From positions 930,001-994,000 of the forward strand of contig CALSFV010000208.1 in the NCBI GenBank assembly GCA_943737045.1: DNA of 64,000 bases, given 5' to 3'. A program made the translations under genes and the position numbers. The notes beneath the pieces were generated by a model that was given only the letters and a program-made list of their open reading frames with translations, ran no database searches and had not been told where the DNA came from. Every line of letters begins with the position of its first letter. Position 1 is the first letter of the stretch. This document shows positions 25,601 through 39,600 of this stretch, piece by piece. This DNA comes from Parapristionchus giblindavisi. Lineage: Eukaryota; Nematoda; Chromadorea; Rhabditida; Diplogasteridae.

Positions 25601-28600
25601 ATGAAGAGTCCCATCCACTCTCCAGTAGTTTACTATCGATACCATTCATTCAATCCACACATTTTCACTGTCATAAGTCCAGTCCTCGCCAAGTACCCGG
25701 CGTAACGAGCAAAAGAACCTTCTTCATTGTGATATGTCCACAGTTGATCTCTACCCTATCTCCTTAGTCTTAATCTTGGTTGTGTCGTCTTCTTCTCAGT
25801 CAATCAGATCTCCTTCATCGCTCCGCCATCCTTTTCAGTCCTAATTGTAATTGTGGATAACTTTTGTGTGTAGTCGATCCGTTCATAAACACATTTGTTA
25901 TTTGACGAGAGCATATTTTTGAATATCTTTGATAGAAGAATATTTAACAGAGTCACGATAATCTTTGGCCGCTAAGGTCATTATCTGGGCTTGTTAGGGA
26001 TGACTACTTAAGTCATGAGTGGGGGTTGGATGGAAGAGAGAAAACAACAGAGAAAAACTAAGCAATAAGTAAGAGGATCTGATTCGTCTGACTCAAGACG
26101 GTAATAGGAGCTTGTTATGGGATTCATCCCCCTCTATGTTATGAAGTGGATAGTTAGACAGACAATGATCACATTGATGTCGATCTCTTCTTTCAATACA
26201 ACCGAGCCCTTAATGAGTCAGGGATATGATGAAGACATATCTGATGATGATTATTGTGTAATAGTTATAGTAATAATAATATTATATATTTCTTATATTG
26301 AGCACAACGATGATACTCATTCAAAAATTCAGATACAGTTTTCTTTTTCAATTGATTTCCTGTGAACTCCAAAATTCTAGACAACATTGTAATAGGTTCC
26401 TTATATCATGCTCGTTTTGATTGCCAAAATGGAGAAGAAGGAAGCAAAACTATCGTTCCCTTGGAGCAAGAGGTGGACAAAGATTGTGTTGCGATTCGTG
26501 CGACTTCTAGACTGATCGACGTCATGAGTGAAGAAAAAGAGGATGAGAAGAGAGAAAGAAAAGATTGAAGAGAGACTTAGACAAGATGAATGATAGTGTA
26601 GAGGATAGGAGGCTGTTCATCGTTGAGCGACCGAGATCAGTCAGGTGCTCATCCTCCCTCCGCCTCTCCGTCTCCCCCTCTCCCTCCCTCTCCCTCTCTC
26701 TCCCTCTGTCCTTCTCCTCTTCTACTATTCACACCACCCATCTTACATCTCCTTATCTTCTAAATTATTCTCATTACAATTCTCCAATCTCAGATATCTA
26801 ATCGTATTTATCAACAAAAAGCTGACTAGACTTGCTTGGATGTCTTATTATTCTATTTTGACCAGACTGATTTTCTCTCAAAACTCTTCTTATTTCTCTT
26901 GAGTCCTCGAATTCTTGTTTTGCCTCTGTTTATTTTTCCCTTATCATGCCTTCACATCCACAATATCGCGTAATCTCTCGTCACCTTAACATTAACATGG
27001 AAAACGCAATGATTAACTCTAATTTTTGAGTATTTCAATCGAATTATAACAGGCGAATGGTAATGTGTCCGCGTGATGTTTGCAGGTAAAGCGCTTGTCT
27101 TCCCTTCGAGGGGGAATAGACGAGAGGAGGAAAGGAAGGAGTCAGAAGGATATAGAGATCGATGAACGATCGTTTCCGTGAGAGAGTAAGATATCCTTTT
27201 ACAACAATTCAACTAGACAATTTCAAAGTTTTAAACGAGTGAAAGCATTGCAAACATTTCCTTATACTGCTCGTGAAAGAAAACATCTAAGATGAAGATA
27301 CTGGTGCTAAACTTCATAGGAGTCAAAATCGATCGATCAATAAAATTACGAAATCATTGCAGCTCGGATATCTCTCAGAGGAATTCGATGGAAGTCTCCG
27401 ATCAGTCTCACCACAAAGTAGTCGCCCTAGAAGAACATCTAGAAGCCCTCGTCCGCACAAAACGTACGTTTTTCATAGATATTTGACTCGATGAAATATT
27501 GTGTCCTTACTTCATGTTTATAATTCAGTTGCATGACAAGAACAGTTTAGCCCCATCGATATCAGCGTACGGGTGAAATGCAATTACTACGTGCAGTAGT
27601 TAAAGCAAAACCTTGTTAGAAAGTTGTATACCGAAAACCTATGATGAATATATTAGTTTTTGAATTTAGCATACATAATTCATGCCGCAAGTCTGCTCAA
27701 TGGTACGGACATAGGCAAAATAAATCTCTATTGTTAGTGGGACGGTTCGTTGTAGAATTGGAAGAGAGAAAGGTATGGCGTCTCTTCGTTGCCTTTTCTT
27801 CTGTGAATACTAAGCATTGTCTTATTTTCTATCTTTTCCTCTCCTTCTTCTTCTTCTTCTACCTACTGATGCTGCTGTACTATTGTTGATGGGGCTGGTA
27901 AAGTGATTGAGGTAGAGGGAGATGGAGAGGAAAAGGAGAGGTAGAGAGGATCTGATAGGGAGAGGGAGTGCTAAAGGCTAGAGATACTGGATGAATCGTT
28001 GTCCGTCAGCTGCTGCTATCTAGGCCCCCGGTCACCTGAGACAATAGCTCTCTTCACATTACACGTGTGCTGCTGTTTCACTTTCTTCTTCTACTTCTTC
28101 TCTCTTCGCCTCTTCTATTCCTTCTCCTCTCTCACTACCAATCTATCACTCTATCTCGACTTATCCTTCTTCTCACCTCTAGGTACTCTTTGTGTCTCTA
28201 GTGATCCTCTTCTGCTGCTCTAACATCGTATTTGACGTCAGCTAATGGAAGGAGAGTCTATACTCGGCTCATACAGAAATAAGACAATACATCAATCACT
28301 ATAAGGAAGGATCAAAATCCTTTATCGGGGGACCATAAACGGAACGGGCGAAAAAGTCTCATCCCGATAACTTTATGACCATGCTGCTATAGTTGGATAT
28401 GCGAGTGGGTGGAATAAGAAGGAAGAAGTATGAAAGAATGGTGGGAGTGGAGAGAGTGTACAAACATATTAGTCTGGGCTGTTCCCACCGGATATTCAAT
28501 ATATTCTGTAACTTCTGCTTCTTCACAGAAATCATTTGCATTTGAAGCACAAACCACAATCAACGCATGATTATGCAAAGCATTGAACTGACAGAAAACG

Positions 28601-28645
28601 CGGAACTAATTTGAGATAACATGGATTGAATTTATATAATTTAGA
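25601..28645. other. Intergenic region with polypyrimidine/polypurine blocks
   Basis: No complete gene found. A strongly C/T-rich block lies at 26651-26730 and a G/A-rich block (27900-27975) is followed by another C/T-rich block (28075-28220). One isolated coding-like exon (27364-27463, including MEVSDQSHHKVVALEEHLEA) has an acceptor and donor, but its phase does not join the next gene directly. Confidence 0.5.
26651..26730. repeat. Low-complexity polypyrimidine tract
   Basis: Nearly uninterrupted C/T sequence made of CTCCCT/CTCTCC-like units on the + strand. Simple-sequence DNA with no visible coding role. Confidence 0.75.
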
Positions 28646-31600
28646 ATGGACGAGTTTTTTCGCAGCGAGCCAGCTGCGATGCCAGTGCACGATTCTAGAC
28701 CAAATATAGCATCATGGCCTGCTCCTCCGGTAAATCCAGTGCTATCACAACAGGTACGTTGTCCGCTGGATTTAATGAATGAAAACATTGTTTCATTTTC
28801 TACATTTTCTATTATTGCATATACCAGTTAGAGCTTCCAAAGATACTCCAGAGTATATTCACAAAGAATTCTGAAACTTTGCTTTCCGGTCGTTCTCAGC
28901 CACATTCTTTGTTTGTGACATAATGGATAGATCGAGTTTCAAATTACCTTGGTAATTCAATCTAGAGAATGATCGCGAACAATGTTCAATGCTTTATTAA
29001 TGTCAGTGGTTTTTCAGGAGAAAGATCAAAGATCAATGTACTCTCAACATCTTCAAGTGAACACATCGTCATCCATACCGCAAGCCTCATCTCCAGCCAT
29101 GTCCCCTAATCCCTCAATCACTGGTCGTCCCGGACCATACGAGGAAATGCCGGATACTGCGTCATTCATATCGATGATGAGATCTTCCCTTAACGGTTTG
29201 TTTTTTGTGAAGATGTCAGCTTCATTTATGGTATTTGTTGTTTCTCGCCTGTGATTCAGAAAAAATGTCTATAAAGACTAAATAGCAACGCCCACATGGT
29301 AAATAACCGAGTCCCCGCTCGTCAGAGATATCTTTCAAGAAAAATGTTTAATATTTATATAAATATATATAATTTTATTACTGGATTTTTTTGATTTTGT
29401 GATCTCATGATGCTGAGAGTGTCTATCGTTAGTATGCATGTGTCGGATGTGGGACCGTTAATGAAGACAAGTACCAATTGATGATTGACATACGAGATAT
29501 GACTAAGCTAACGAGGGCTTAACAGAAAACGAGCGAAGATTCGTTACAGAACCATGATCAACGAGACCAATTTCAGCCGATTCCACGAACAAACAAGTAC
29601 GAGAAGTTGAACTGAAGAAGAAGATACAGACTCTCGAAGATACTGTGGCTGAATATGAAAGGCAGAAGGTAATACAACCAGATTGATGCAATCGTGACAG
29701 ACATTTCAACACTGATATCACTTTTTCTTAATACTGCAAACATCATTATTGTTAGAGTGTTTCTAAGCCGTCTAATCTGCTTTAGATCATGATTCAATGT
29801 GAAGAAAACAAAAATTACTTAGCAAGTATTAACTAATAAGATTGGGCTTTAGGGAAATCAGAATATCTTTAGGGAATATTTTGTGTTTGCAGTTCAGCGT
29901 AATGGGAACGTTCTCAGCCTATAGAGAACGAGTGGCTGAACGAGAGAAGAAGTTAGAGGCTGAATATAGTGGGAAGATTATCGCTCTATCCGAAGAAGTT
30001 CTCGGAGCGAAGAAGGACTTTGAGGCCCGTATGAAGACCTTCCAAGCACTTCAGGTATTATCTATGTGGACTCTAAACGATGGTAGACCATATCAAAGAT
30101 GTGCGTCATACGGCGATAGCATATAGCATTCTTGTCTATTCCTATCATTTTTGTTCCTCCCACTCTAGGTGCGCAGTATATCTGGGGCATCGTCCACTAT
30201 AGGGTGGTGGAGTGGGAGGACGGAATGAATTGGATATGTATCATATGTTTACCCATTGCATATAAAATTAGCTCTTCCCACTCTCATCAGAATGAATTAG
30301 ACGACTCAAAAAATTGGAAAAGACGTTCCCAACGTTCCATAACTAATCTGTGTGTTTAGACAACGGAAATTTGTGGAAACGTGGGTGGTAGTCTCTAAGA
30401 TGTCCTAAATTTAGGAGAAATTTGAACGAGAAAAGGAGCAAGCGCTAGAAAAGCTAAGGCAGGAGCACCAGAAGGAGATACAGAATCTTGAACAGAAGTT
30501 TTCCGAGAGCCAGTTGCTGAATCTGGAACAGAAGTAAGAGAGTAACTCAATTGTCGTTACAAATACAATAATCCAATTGAGGTATATGATTGAAATCCAG
30601 CGACTTGAAGAGGAGAGGAAGTCTCTCAGACAAGAGAAGGTGAGATATTGCAGAATATATATAATTACAGAAAGGGAATGAAACATTTTAAAATAGAATA
30701 TTCATTGCAAAAAAGCCCCATATTTTGTAGTGAATGAAAGGAGAGAGCGTTGACTATTGTTTTGTAAACTATATTTAATAGAACGCACAGTTGAGCGCAT
30801 ATTTATGTGATTATAATACAGGATCGACTAGGGGAGACGTTCGAGATGAAACTGAGAAGGGCCCAATCATTATACGAGACGGAATTAGCAGCCGCAAAGA
30901 TGCTGTACACCCGAGAGTTGGAGGCACTAAGGGATCATGAGGAAGCCCTGAAGGAAGAACTATTGGCTAGGTATGAACCCGGATGTGTATAACGAAAGAA
31001 ATATCTATATTCATATATTATTATTGCTTGGTCTATGAATATGTACGAGAAGACCCTTGTATTGTTCCATATTCGTCATGTCTTTGATCATCCAATGGAA
31101 TAATTTTACGGTAAAAAGAGTTGTCTATAATAATATCGTTGTGTTTGCAGACAAGAAGAGTTCCACGATCGTCTGCAAGAGCTGCAACATCAAGCGAAGA
31201 GGAGCCGAGATGAACTTTCTAGTTGCAAGAACGAAGTAATCTTTCATTTTTCTTATCGATGTGAATCATTAATTGTAGGTGACTGCTCTCGAGAAGAAAC
31301 TACACTCGAAAGAGACCGAAGTACAGCAAATCAGTCAGGAGGTATGACACTTAGTATAATCATAAGAAGGCGGATTAAGCTTGCTTGTTTTGAAGCTCGA
31401 AGAAGCCCGTAATGAGACGAATGATGCATTGAGAAGATTATCCCAATTAGAGAGTGAACTTGCTCAGAAGAATGATAAATATCACGAGCAAGAAGAGGAA
31501 TTGAGAAGAAAGTCGGGTAAGAAGCTTGAATGAAAACAACAACATCTGTTCCATGGACCAAGAAAACATTGCTTTTTGTAAATATATACGTGATTATTCC

Positions 31601-34600
31601 TAGATATTCTTGATGTGGTCGAGGCAGCTAAGACTAAGCTGGAGGCGGTAATCAGGGATCTTCAAGCGGAAGTTAAAACGCTTAAGAAGAAGGTGACGAG
31701 AGGCATCATGTGAACAGTACTAATGAGTTCGAGTTCAGGTCGACTTTCTCGAGAAAGAACGTCAGAATCTACAGAGTCAAAGCGAGAGCCAGACTCAATT
31801 ACAGAATAGTCAGGTCCACGCACTTGAAGCGGTCAGTGGGAATAAGTGTCGAAAGTTACCTAAACGTTTCCATTTAAGGTTCTGGAAACGGTGACAAAGG
31901 AGAAGGAAGCGACTAAAGAACATTATGAAAATGTTCTTACTAAGGTAAGAATGGGTAAAGCGGTGCGCAGGCGAGATTCCTTCGTGTGGTTTTGGCACAG
32001 TTCATGATTTTACTGTACCAGAAACGCTTGTAAAGTTCATAAATGTATTATTCCTCTCATTCATATTTTGATCCGGTTTGCAATCTATCATTCAAACAAT
32101 GAGATACCCCCGATATCGTGATATTTTAGGAAAGACAACAAGCTGAGGCTCGAGAGCATTCCATGAAGAAAGAGTTCAGTAGTAAGTTGAATGAATTGGA
32201 GGAGCAGTATACTTCCCTCAAGGAAGAACTGGAACATTCGGCCAGACTTGATAAGGATGAATTGAGAGAGGTAAGCTATGTCTAAAATTAAATAAAATTT
32301 GTTGTTTTTATTATTAACACATACATGTCTATTCATCTGTTATGGAATAAATTGCTATGTTAGAATTTCCAGAATGAAATTATATTTGTACTGCAATTTT
32401 CTCATCAAATTATAGGCAACCGAACACGAGATCGAATCGTTGCGCACGGAGAAGAATGCACTGGCGGCGGAAATAGCTGCATTGAGAGCCAAGTACATCG
32501 ACAATGTTGTTGATGGAGATGAGATGGAAAAGAGATTGGCGGAGATTCTTGAACAGACCAGAAGTCTCTCTGACTGTCTACAGACACAGAGGTAGACAAA
32601 TATAATTCAGTTTAAAATATATATGCTTATTATTCATTTCACTATTTAATCATTATTTTAATAGGGATCGCATGAGTGTCAAAGACGAAGAGATCGAGAA
32701 ACTTCGCAAGAAGGTCGATGAGGAAAATCAGTGTAATGAGGATCAGTTGATGACGCTAAGAGAAGAAGTCAAACTTGAACTGATGAATGCTGGAACATCG
32801 AATGAAGTTGAAGAACTACATGCAAGAGTGACTTCGTCCATATTATTAAATAATAGAATTTTAAAAAAAAATTAGTTGGACAGACATTGCACTTCTGATT
32901 AGATGATCGTTTTGATAATCTTGATGATTCATTTATTTCTTCTATTCAAATGTTAATCCTCGACATTTGAGATCGCTGAACTCGAAGTTCAATGTGAAAA
33001 AGACGAGCAAGAATTGGACGAAGAAGCTGAGAAGTTTGTAAACAATGCGTTGCAACGATTGATTTCTCCTTTTCAGAGTCAGAATTTTGCAGTCCGAGAA
33101 TGCTAAATTGAAGGAGGAACTCAGTAAGACCGAAAATATTAATCTGGATGAAGAACTGTCTAAGCAAGAACTAAGACTGCGAAGTACGCTAACAATATAT
33201 TTTTGTAGGCAAATGTATTCACATATCGATTAACAGTTTGGATTGATAGGTTGCTATTGTATGCATAAATAAAATGAGGATGTACGGTTGAGTGAGATGA
33301 TGAAGAGAGATTCTTCAGGTGATTTCGATGAACGACTCAATGAGGCAATCGAGGAAGAGAAAGAGAAGGTGTTGAAGATGATGGAGACAAAGAAGGAAGA
33401 GATGAAGAGTGAATGGGATACGGAGGTACTATTGTTTATGGAGTCGTTTGTGGTTCTACAACGTGTCATTTATTTGTAGAGAAGCAGTCTGACATCAGAA
33501 ATAAACGAGCTGAAACAAGGAAAAGGAACATCCGAGGTTGTAATTTTATTTAAGTTAATGAAAAGAGTGGGTGCGAATACGCAGAATCGTTTTATGTCCC
33601 AAAACAACAAGAAAATTTCAGTCAAAGCTAATCGAACTTCAAGCCCATTGTGAGTCACTTCTAGAAGAAGTAGAAGGAATTAAGGGACAATTGAAGAAGA
33701 AGAATGAACAGATTGAGAACTTTAGCAAAAGTGCCGATGAAATCAGGTATTATGCACCTCCCAAATAAATATGTTGTCATTTTTCATTCCTTTTAATAAG
33801 TGTGCTGATTATCGATTGAACCTTATCCTATCCTTGAATCCTTGATTATCCTTGAACGATTGAACCTCAACTAATCTATAACAATTTTTAAGATCCGAGG
33901 AAGCGAAAAGAGTTCTCGCTCTGGAAGAGGAACTTCTCCAAGAGAAGAAGGCACATGTGGACGCGGTTGAGGAGATGAGAGTAGAAAAGGTTAACTAATT
34001 TATTTTAATTCAAACTTTAATATATTTTAATGCAAATTGCATTGCAGGAGGCTCTTGCCGACAAGATAAACGAACTGCAAACTGCCTTGGAAGAAAAGCA
34101 GAGAGAACTTGCAGAGAAGATCGAGGCTGAATCATCTGACAAGGATACTGTAACGTGAGATCAAACAATAGGTTACAGTAACTGTAGTGAAATCATTCTA
34201 GTATCGAGACATCATCAATCGATATTCAAACTGATGAAATGGAGAAGCCCCAACCAGTGGCTATTGTTGACCTCGCTAAGGAGAAGGTATCAAAACTTAT
34301 TAATATACATATTATATGTTTCAAAATCCAGATATTATAATTTATTTAACATACATCATAAAGATACAGGTAAAATTCGAGCGAATTGAAGTAAATCGCA
34401 AATGAAGAAATTGAATGAGATGGAATGAGATTAGAAATCTGAAAAGTGAATAAATTCAACTAAGGCTAACAACGTGTTTTCAAATTCTGATTCCCTAGCG
34501 GATTTATTATGCAAAATCAAAGAAATTTCTTACTCTCAATAATTTTTAACTATTTATTATTAGGAGCTCCGTGATCATATCATGGAGCTGGAAGCAGCAC

Positions 34601-35650
34601 TCGAACAGAAAGATGCGCTCATCGCTGAGCTCCATGAGCGCATAGACACCGTGATGATGGATGATATGCCGAAGAAGAAGGATCGATCGGTAAGTTTGAT
34701 TGTAGTAGATAGTCAACTTAAGTATAGCAATCAAAGGCGTCCGTTGGTGGAGAACACTCATTGAGTGGTATCAAATGTCAGAAGAGCAAGCTGCAAAACT
34801 TCATGAGTTCGATGGCTGAGCATAAGAAGGAGAAGAAGGAAGAAGAAGCGAGAGCAGCCAAGAAGAAGGAAGCTGAGAAGGCTGCTGCTCATGCGTATCT
34901 TTTTTTAAATATTATTATTACTCTTTTATTCCATAATAATGATATTGTTCGTATATTATATACTTGTAAAATTGCCTTGCTAGTAACTGCTAAACGCAGA
35001 AATATCCCATCGATCAATCAATCCAAATAAACGTGTATTTTACACGGTCAGTATATAGTGGTCACGGTATTGTATGAATTGAAAACTGCATATCACAAAA
35101 TTGTCCCAAATGAATTCATCGTAACTAAAATTGAAGAGTTTTGCTCAGTGAGGTGAAGCTCTGGCGTAAATCATTCATCAATCAATGTATGTATATCGAT
35201 AATTCAGATTGAAAGAGAAGTCGCCCTCCATTCAACGTTCCAAGTCCCCTTCTCTTCTTTCTCGATTTAGAGAAAGAAGTCCCGGCAAAGCCAAGATGCA
35301 ACAACAATCAACTATGGAGACTACTCCATCGTCCTCTAACAGGCACGTCTGATTTTTGACACGTTATATGAGTATCAGAGTCTTTTTTGTCCCATTGATA
35401 TCACAAAAAACTTCGTCGTCAATCTTTTTGTTATGGACACGTAGATGGTGGAGATAAGTTGATAAGATACCTATTATGATCTAGAAATCTTCTATCGCCC
35501 TCGGACGCCGCTGAAATGCATGTGGAACGTCGTGGTTCTCCATCACGTGCGCTATTCGGAAGGACAAAGAAGGAGTCGTCGAGTACTCCAGGAGGAGCAG
35601 CGTCACCTGTGAATGTAGGAGATGTGAAGAGACCCGCATGGAAGATATAA
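28646..35650 (+). CDS. Long coiled-coil protein, FAM184-like
   Basis: Mostly alpha-helical coiled-coil protein in roughly 27 exons. The N-terminal exons (28646-28753, 29018-29195) are Pro/Ser-rich and disordered. From 29577 heptad-rich sequence runs almost to the end: 29577-29668, 29893-30054, 30415-30533, 30582-30639, 30822-30970, 31151-31235, 31279-31341, 31396-31516, 31604-31692, 31739-31831, 31879-31944, 32130-32270, 32416-32591, 32665-32827 and onward. Segments REVELKKKIQTLEDTV, EARMKTFQALQEKFEREK and RRAQSLYETEL match the order and spacing of the FAM184A/B N-terminal coiled coil (KIQVLE, KLRSFGQLQVQFEKDK, KAQSFYEREL) as I recall it; this is not an alignment. The C-terminus has a Lys/Glu/Ala helix, then SPSIQRSKSPS-type Ser-rich sequence ending KRPAWKI. 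The ATG is 1 nt after an acceptor, suggesting trans-splicing. The last intron seems to start with GC (35343). One junction near 33183/33270 is not phase-resolved. Molecular function is unknown. Confidence 0.82.
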
Positions 35651-36619
35651 CCAAACAACCGCCCACCACTGTACACATACCTCTCTGATTCTATTCTATT
35701 TTTTGATTCGATTCAATACATAAAACATATTTCTTATGTATTAATAATATTGTAGCCTCACTTATGAGCTGCACCAAATCCTGTCGTTGTCATGTAACTT
35801 CTTGCTCATTACCAAAATGCTCAAATTTTTTGTCTTTTCCATTTCCTAATTATATTTGTAGAGTGATTGTTCGATTCGAATGCCTAGGAGATGAATTTGA
35901 CCCTTTTCTGTATCTTTCTCTCTAATGGTGGACGATGGCGATATACGCTCAGAATAAAGTATTTTTGAATGAAATCAAACTTGACATACTACGTGTTACA
36001 CGGTAATCACAATGCCCATTCGTTGCTAAAATCATGTCAACAGAACGATTGTCTCAAACATATGCAATTAAACATGTTTATAATTTTCTTCGTTATTGTA
36101 ATACTGTGCTACTTACTAATAACATATTATCCAGTATTGAAAACATCTATAGTCCATTTAATAGAATTTTAGTATTTAAAGAAACAGTCAAACGGAGATG
36201 AAAATGTATTGATTCAGTTCATAGGGATTACTAACGTGGACTGGGACTACTGGGTACACAGTGTATTCTTTGTTGTCATTTGTTTTGTCTCTGTAGCCTT
36301 GATAGGCACAATCAATGATAAATCACACACTTGTCTCTCCGTCGTTTTATCAGTCCATTACTTGTTATGATGAATGTCCCGTCAAGATAATCCAGGAAGG
36401 AACGGGGCGACGAAGAGGAAGTTAAGAAGAACGAAGAAGAAAAAGGGCCTCCATATCAGTCTGTATAAACTCAGAGGTGTGTGTGCAACACATGCAACCC
36501 GAGCAACAATTGTAATCCCCCCCGCGCTAAGTAGACAGAGTATAAATCACGATGGAACATGGATCTTCCTCCATTTTCACGGTCGTTCGTCTAAGCAATG
36601 TTCATTTGTTTCAGGAACC
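35651..36619. other. Intergenic region before the NRF array
   Basis: Contains the 3'UTR of the coiled-coil gene (AATAAA at 35953-35958) and the promoter of NRF copy 1. An open frame at 36374-36619 is in frame with copy 1 but precedes its acceptor and looks non-coding. Confidence 0.55.
36537..36546 (+). promoter_or_regulatory. TATA-like box of NRF copy 1
   Basis: AGAGTATAAA lies 74 nt before the ATG. The identical decamer precedes copies 2 and 4, so it is probably a shared core promoter element. Confidence 0.45.
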
Positions 36620-39600
36620 ATGAGGCTTCTGCTTATAGTTTCTCTGCTAACGCTGGTCACGGCGCAAGTTGATGTTACGGTCAGTCATTATCTTACAATT
36701 TTCGCTATACCAATTTCTGACCATTACTCATTTAGATTTGGCTAAAAGTAACTTTGAGATGAACACTCTGACAATGAGTTATTAAAATAAAATAATCTTA
36801 ATATCGTTACAGATAATGTTGTCTACATCGGAATAATCAAAAATTGATATTTCAGACTATACCACCTTCTGCCATTGCGCCTCTAATGCACATCGCGGCG
36901 GAATTGGGTAAAGTAGACTCGGAATGTTTCAAGGGAATCAAATCGTGGATTAAGGATCTCATGGAATCAGCATCAATCTTAAGCGTACGATTTTCTAGAA
37001 TATTTTTAATATTAAAAAAACTACCAAAAATTAAACAATATTCAATTTCGAATTTTTCAATCTCCTTCCTTCCACGAACACATTTTTATTACAGAAAGCG
37101 AAAGGATTATCGTTTCTACAGGACGAACGACTGAGAAATCTATCGTATGCATTGACTCGTCAGTTCATATTCTCAAAGTTGATTTGAGAACCATTTAGAT
37201 TGTTTTCAGAACTAAGCGCCTTCGGTCATCCTGCAACGGTGAATGTTGACGAAATGAGTCTGAATTGGGCTGGAGATCATAATTTATGTTACAAAGTCAA
37301 TGTAAGTTCGTCCTAATTGACAGATCTCTATAATATTAGTGCAGGCGCCCAGGTACAAGCCGCAATACTGTGTTGCGCATATAAATGTGCTTTGGCGTGA
37401 AATCGACTTCAAAGGAATGGGAATTGATCTACCATTCGATAAGTTGCCCGAGATGAGAGTTGGAGAGGGTCGGTGTGCTACGATGGCTACATCCAGTATC
37501 AAGATTGGTGTTTGCCTCCCAGAAAGTTGCAAACATGACCAAGTAAGCAAATATATACTCAATATTTGCCGTAATTCGTGTTTAACTAAAAAGGTTGCAG
37601 GATATAGCAAGGATAATGTCAAACATGACAAATGATATTGCTCGCTTATGTGACATTTCTTGCGTAGGCCCGGCAAAAGAGAAGAACTGGTTCTTCTGGA
37701 CCGTCAAGTACTTTTGGTTATAGCCTTCAAAGCCTAACCTTTGCATTGACAGCGTTATTATCCTCACTCTGACAACGTTGACCATTACTTCTGCGGCTAC
37801 CGCGTTTGCGTATTCACAAACAACGAAATCCCAAAACGACAACAGCAAGGGGGGTTTGGGTGAGTCAATGTTTTGTAATACACTCATTTTTTATAAACTC
37901 AATTCTGTGCAAATGTACTAAACGATTTTTGTTAACCTCCTTCTTTTACAGGTTGGAAGCTTTTCATGACTTTTGACTTCTTCAAGAACACCAAAGAAAT
38001 CTTCACATTAAAGAATAGGCCTGATACAATTCTTTGTATAGATTCAATTCGTTTTATTACATTCACATGGGTCGTCGTTGGTCATGTATTTGTGTTCATG
38101 GCTGACTCACGTAAGTCTTTAATACGAGTTCTCTTCTAGTTAACATAGCAAATTCTATGAACATAAATGTCATTTACAGAGAATGCTTTACGTTTGCTCA
38201 AACAGCCCGATTACTTCTTCGCGGACATCTTCGGCAATCCGTATTCGGCCGTAGATACTTTCTTCGTTATCAGCGGTTTGCTCGGTTCATATGTATTCTT
38301 CAAGGTAGGCAGCCGCAGTCGGTGCAAAGCTAAAACGGTCTTTACAGAAAGCAATAATCCGTCCAGAGTATGTCTCCGATACATGGCAATGGGCACTGTA
38401 TTATATTCACAGATGGTTGAGGTTTAACAATACTGAACTTCTGACCGCTGCCTAACAATAACTTAAGATTGACGCCTGCCTACATGCTCTTCATTGCGTT
38501 TTATATTGCATGGACACCTCAGATGCATGACTTTTGGTCTACACAAGCAGGTATGTATAGATAAACTCAGTGACCGTGATCCTGCATCATTGTTCAGGTC
38601 AGAACTTTACCAAAATGGCGGAGAATTGCGAGAGGACTTGGTGGATGAACGCCCTTTACATCAATAATTTTGATAACGTCCTCTCTGCTGTCAGTTTACA
38701 GAGTAACCGGGTGACTTAATCGGAGATCTATTTGCAGTGCTATCCCATTTCGTGGTACCTTGCTGTCGATACCCAGCTCTACTTCATAGCCCCATTGTTC
38801 CTGTTAGCATTCGCATACTCGGGTATATCATTCTAGAATTAAGGGTTATATCGATTTAATCTGTATATTCTCAGCGAAGGCTGGTCTAGTAGCATCTGGC
38901 CTTGGACTGCTATGTTCTATTGGTTCTAGTGTGTATCTCACCTTCTATTTGGACCTTCCGGCTCTGGATTCGACCGTTAAACATCCAGGAGTGTGAGTAC
39001 TCAGCAATAAATTATGCTAACTATAATGAATCTTAGGACGAAGTTTTTCCAAGAACTGTATGTCAAGCCTTGGGTGAGAAGTGCTCCGTACTTTATCGGT
39101 CTCGCTGCCGGCTATTTCTTCGCACAAGTGCTACACAACAATATCAAACGAATCAACTTGAAAAAGGTCCATGAACAAACAGATCTTTTTAAACTGAATA
39201 CTTTTAGTACCAAATAGCTTTATTGTGGCTGATATCAACTACTCTCGCCCTTGTCACCATCTTCGTTGTATACGACTACCTCAGAGGTTTGTGTGCTTCA
39301 TGATGCTTACGAATACGATGGTTGAAGGTGAGGTTGAATGGGACAAGCCAACGCGAGCTGCCTATAATGGATTGGCAAGAATCGCATGGAGTAGTGCTGT
39401 TCTATGGGTCATCATCGCGTGCAATTTTGACTATGGAGGTGCGTTTGAAATCAAAAACCTCGCAAAACAGTATTTTCACAAACCTTTTACGCTCAACTCT
39501 ATCGATCCGCTGAATAGCAATAATGTTTTTTTTCTAAATTAAAATATTTTTGCGTTAGTTTTTTTTAAATATTTAAATATGAGTCTTTGCATTTGCAGGT

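Noticed and set aside
36374..36619. Long open frame upstream of and in frame with NRF copy 1
   Set aside because: It precedes a strong splice acceptor 5 nt before the ATG, contains the TATA-like box, and the other three copies have no such extension.
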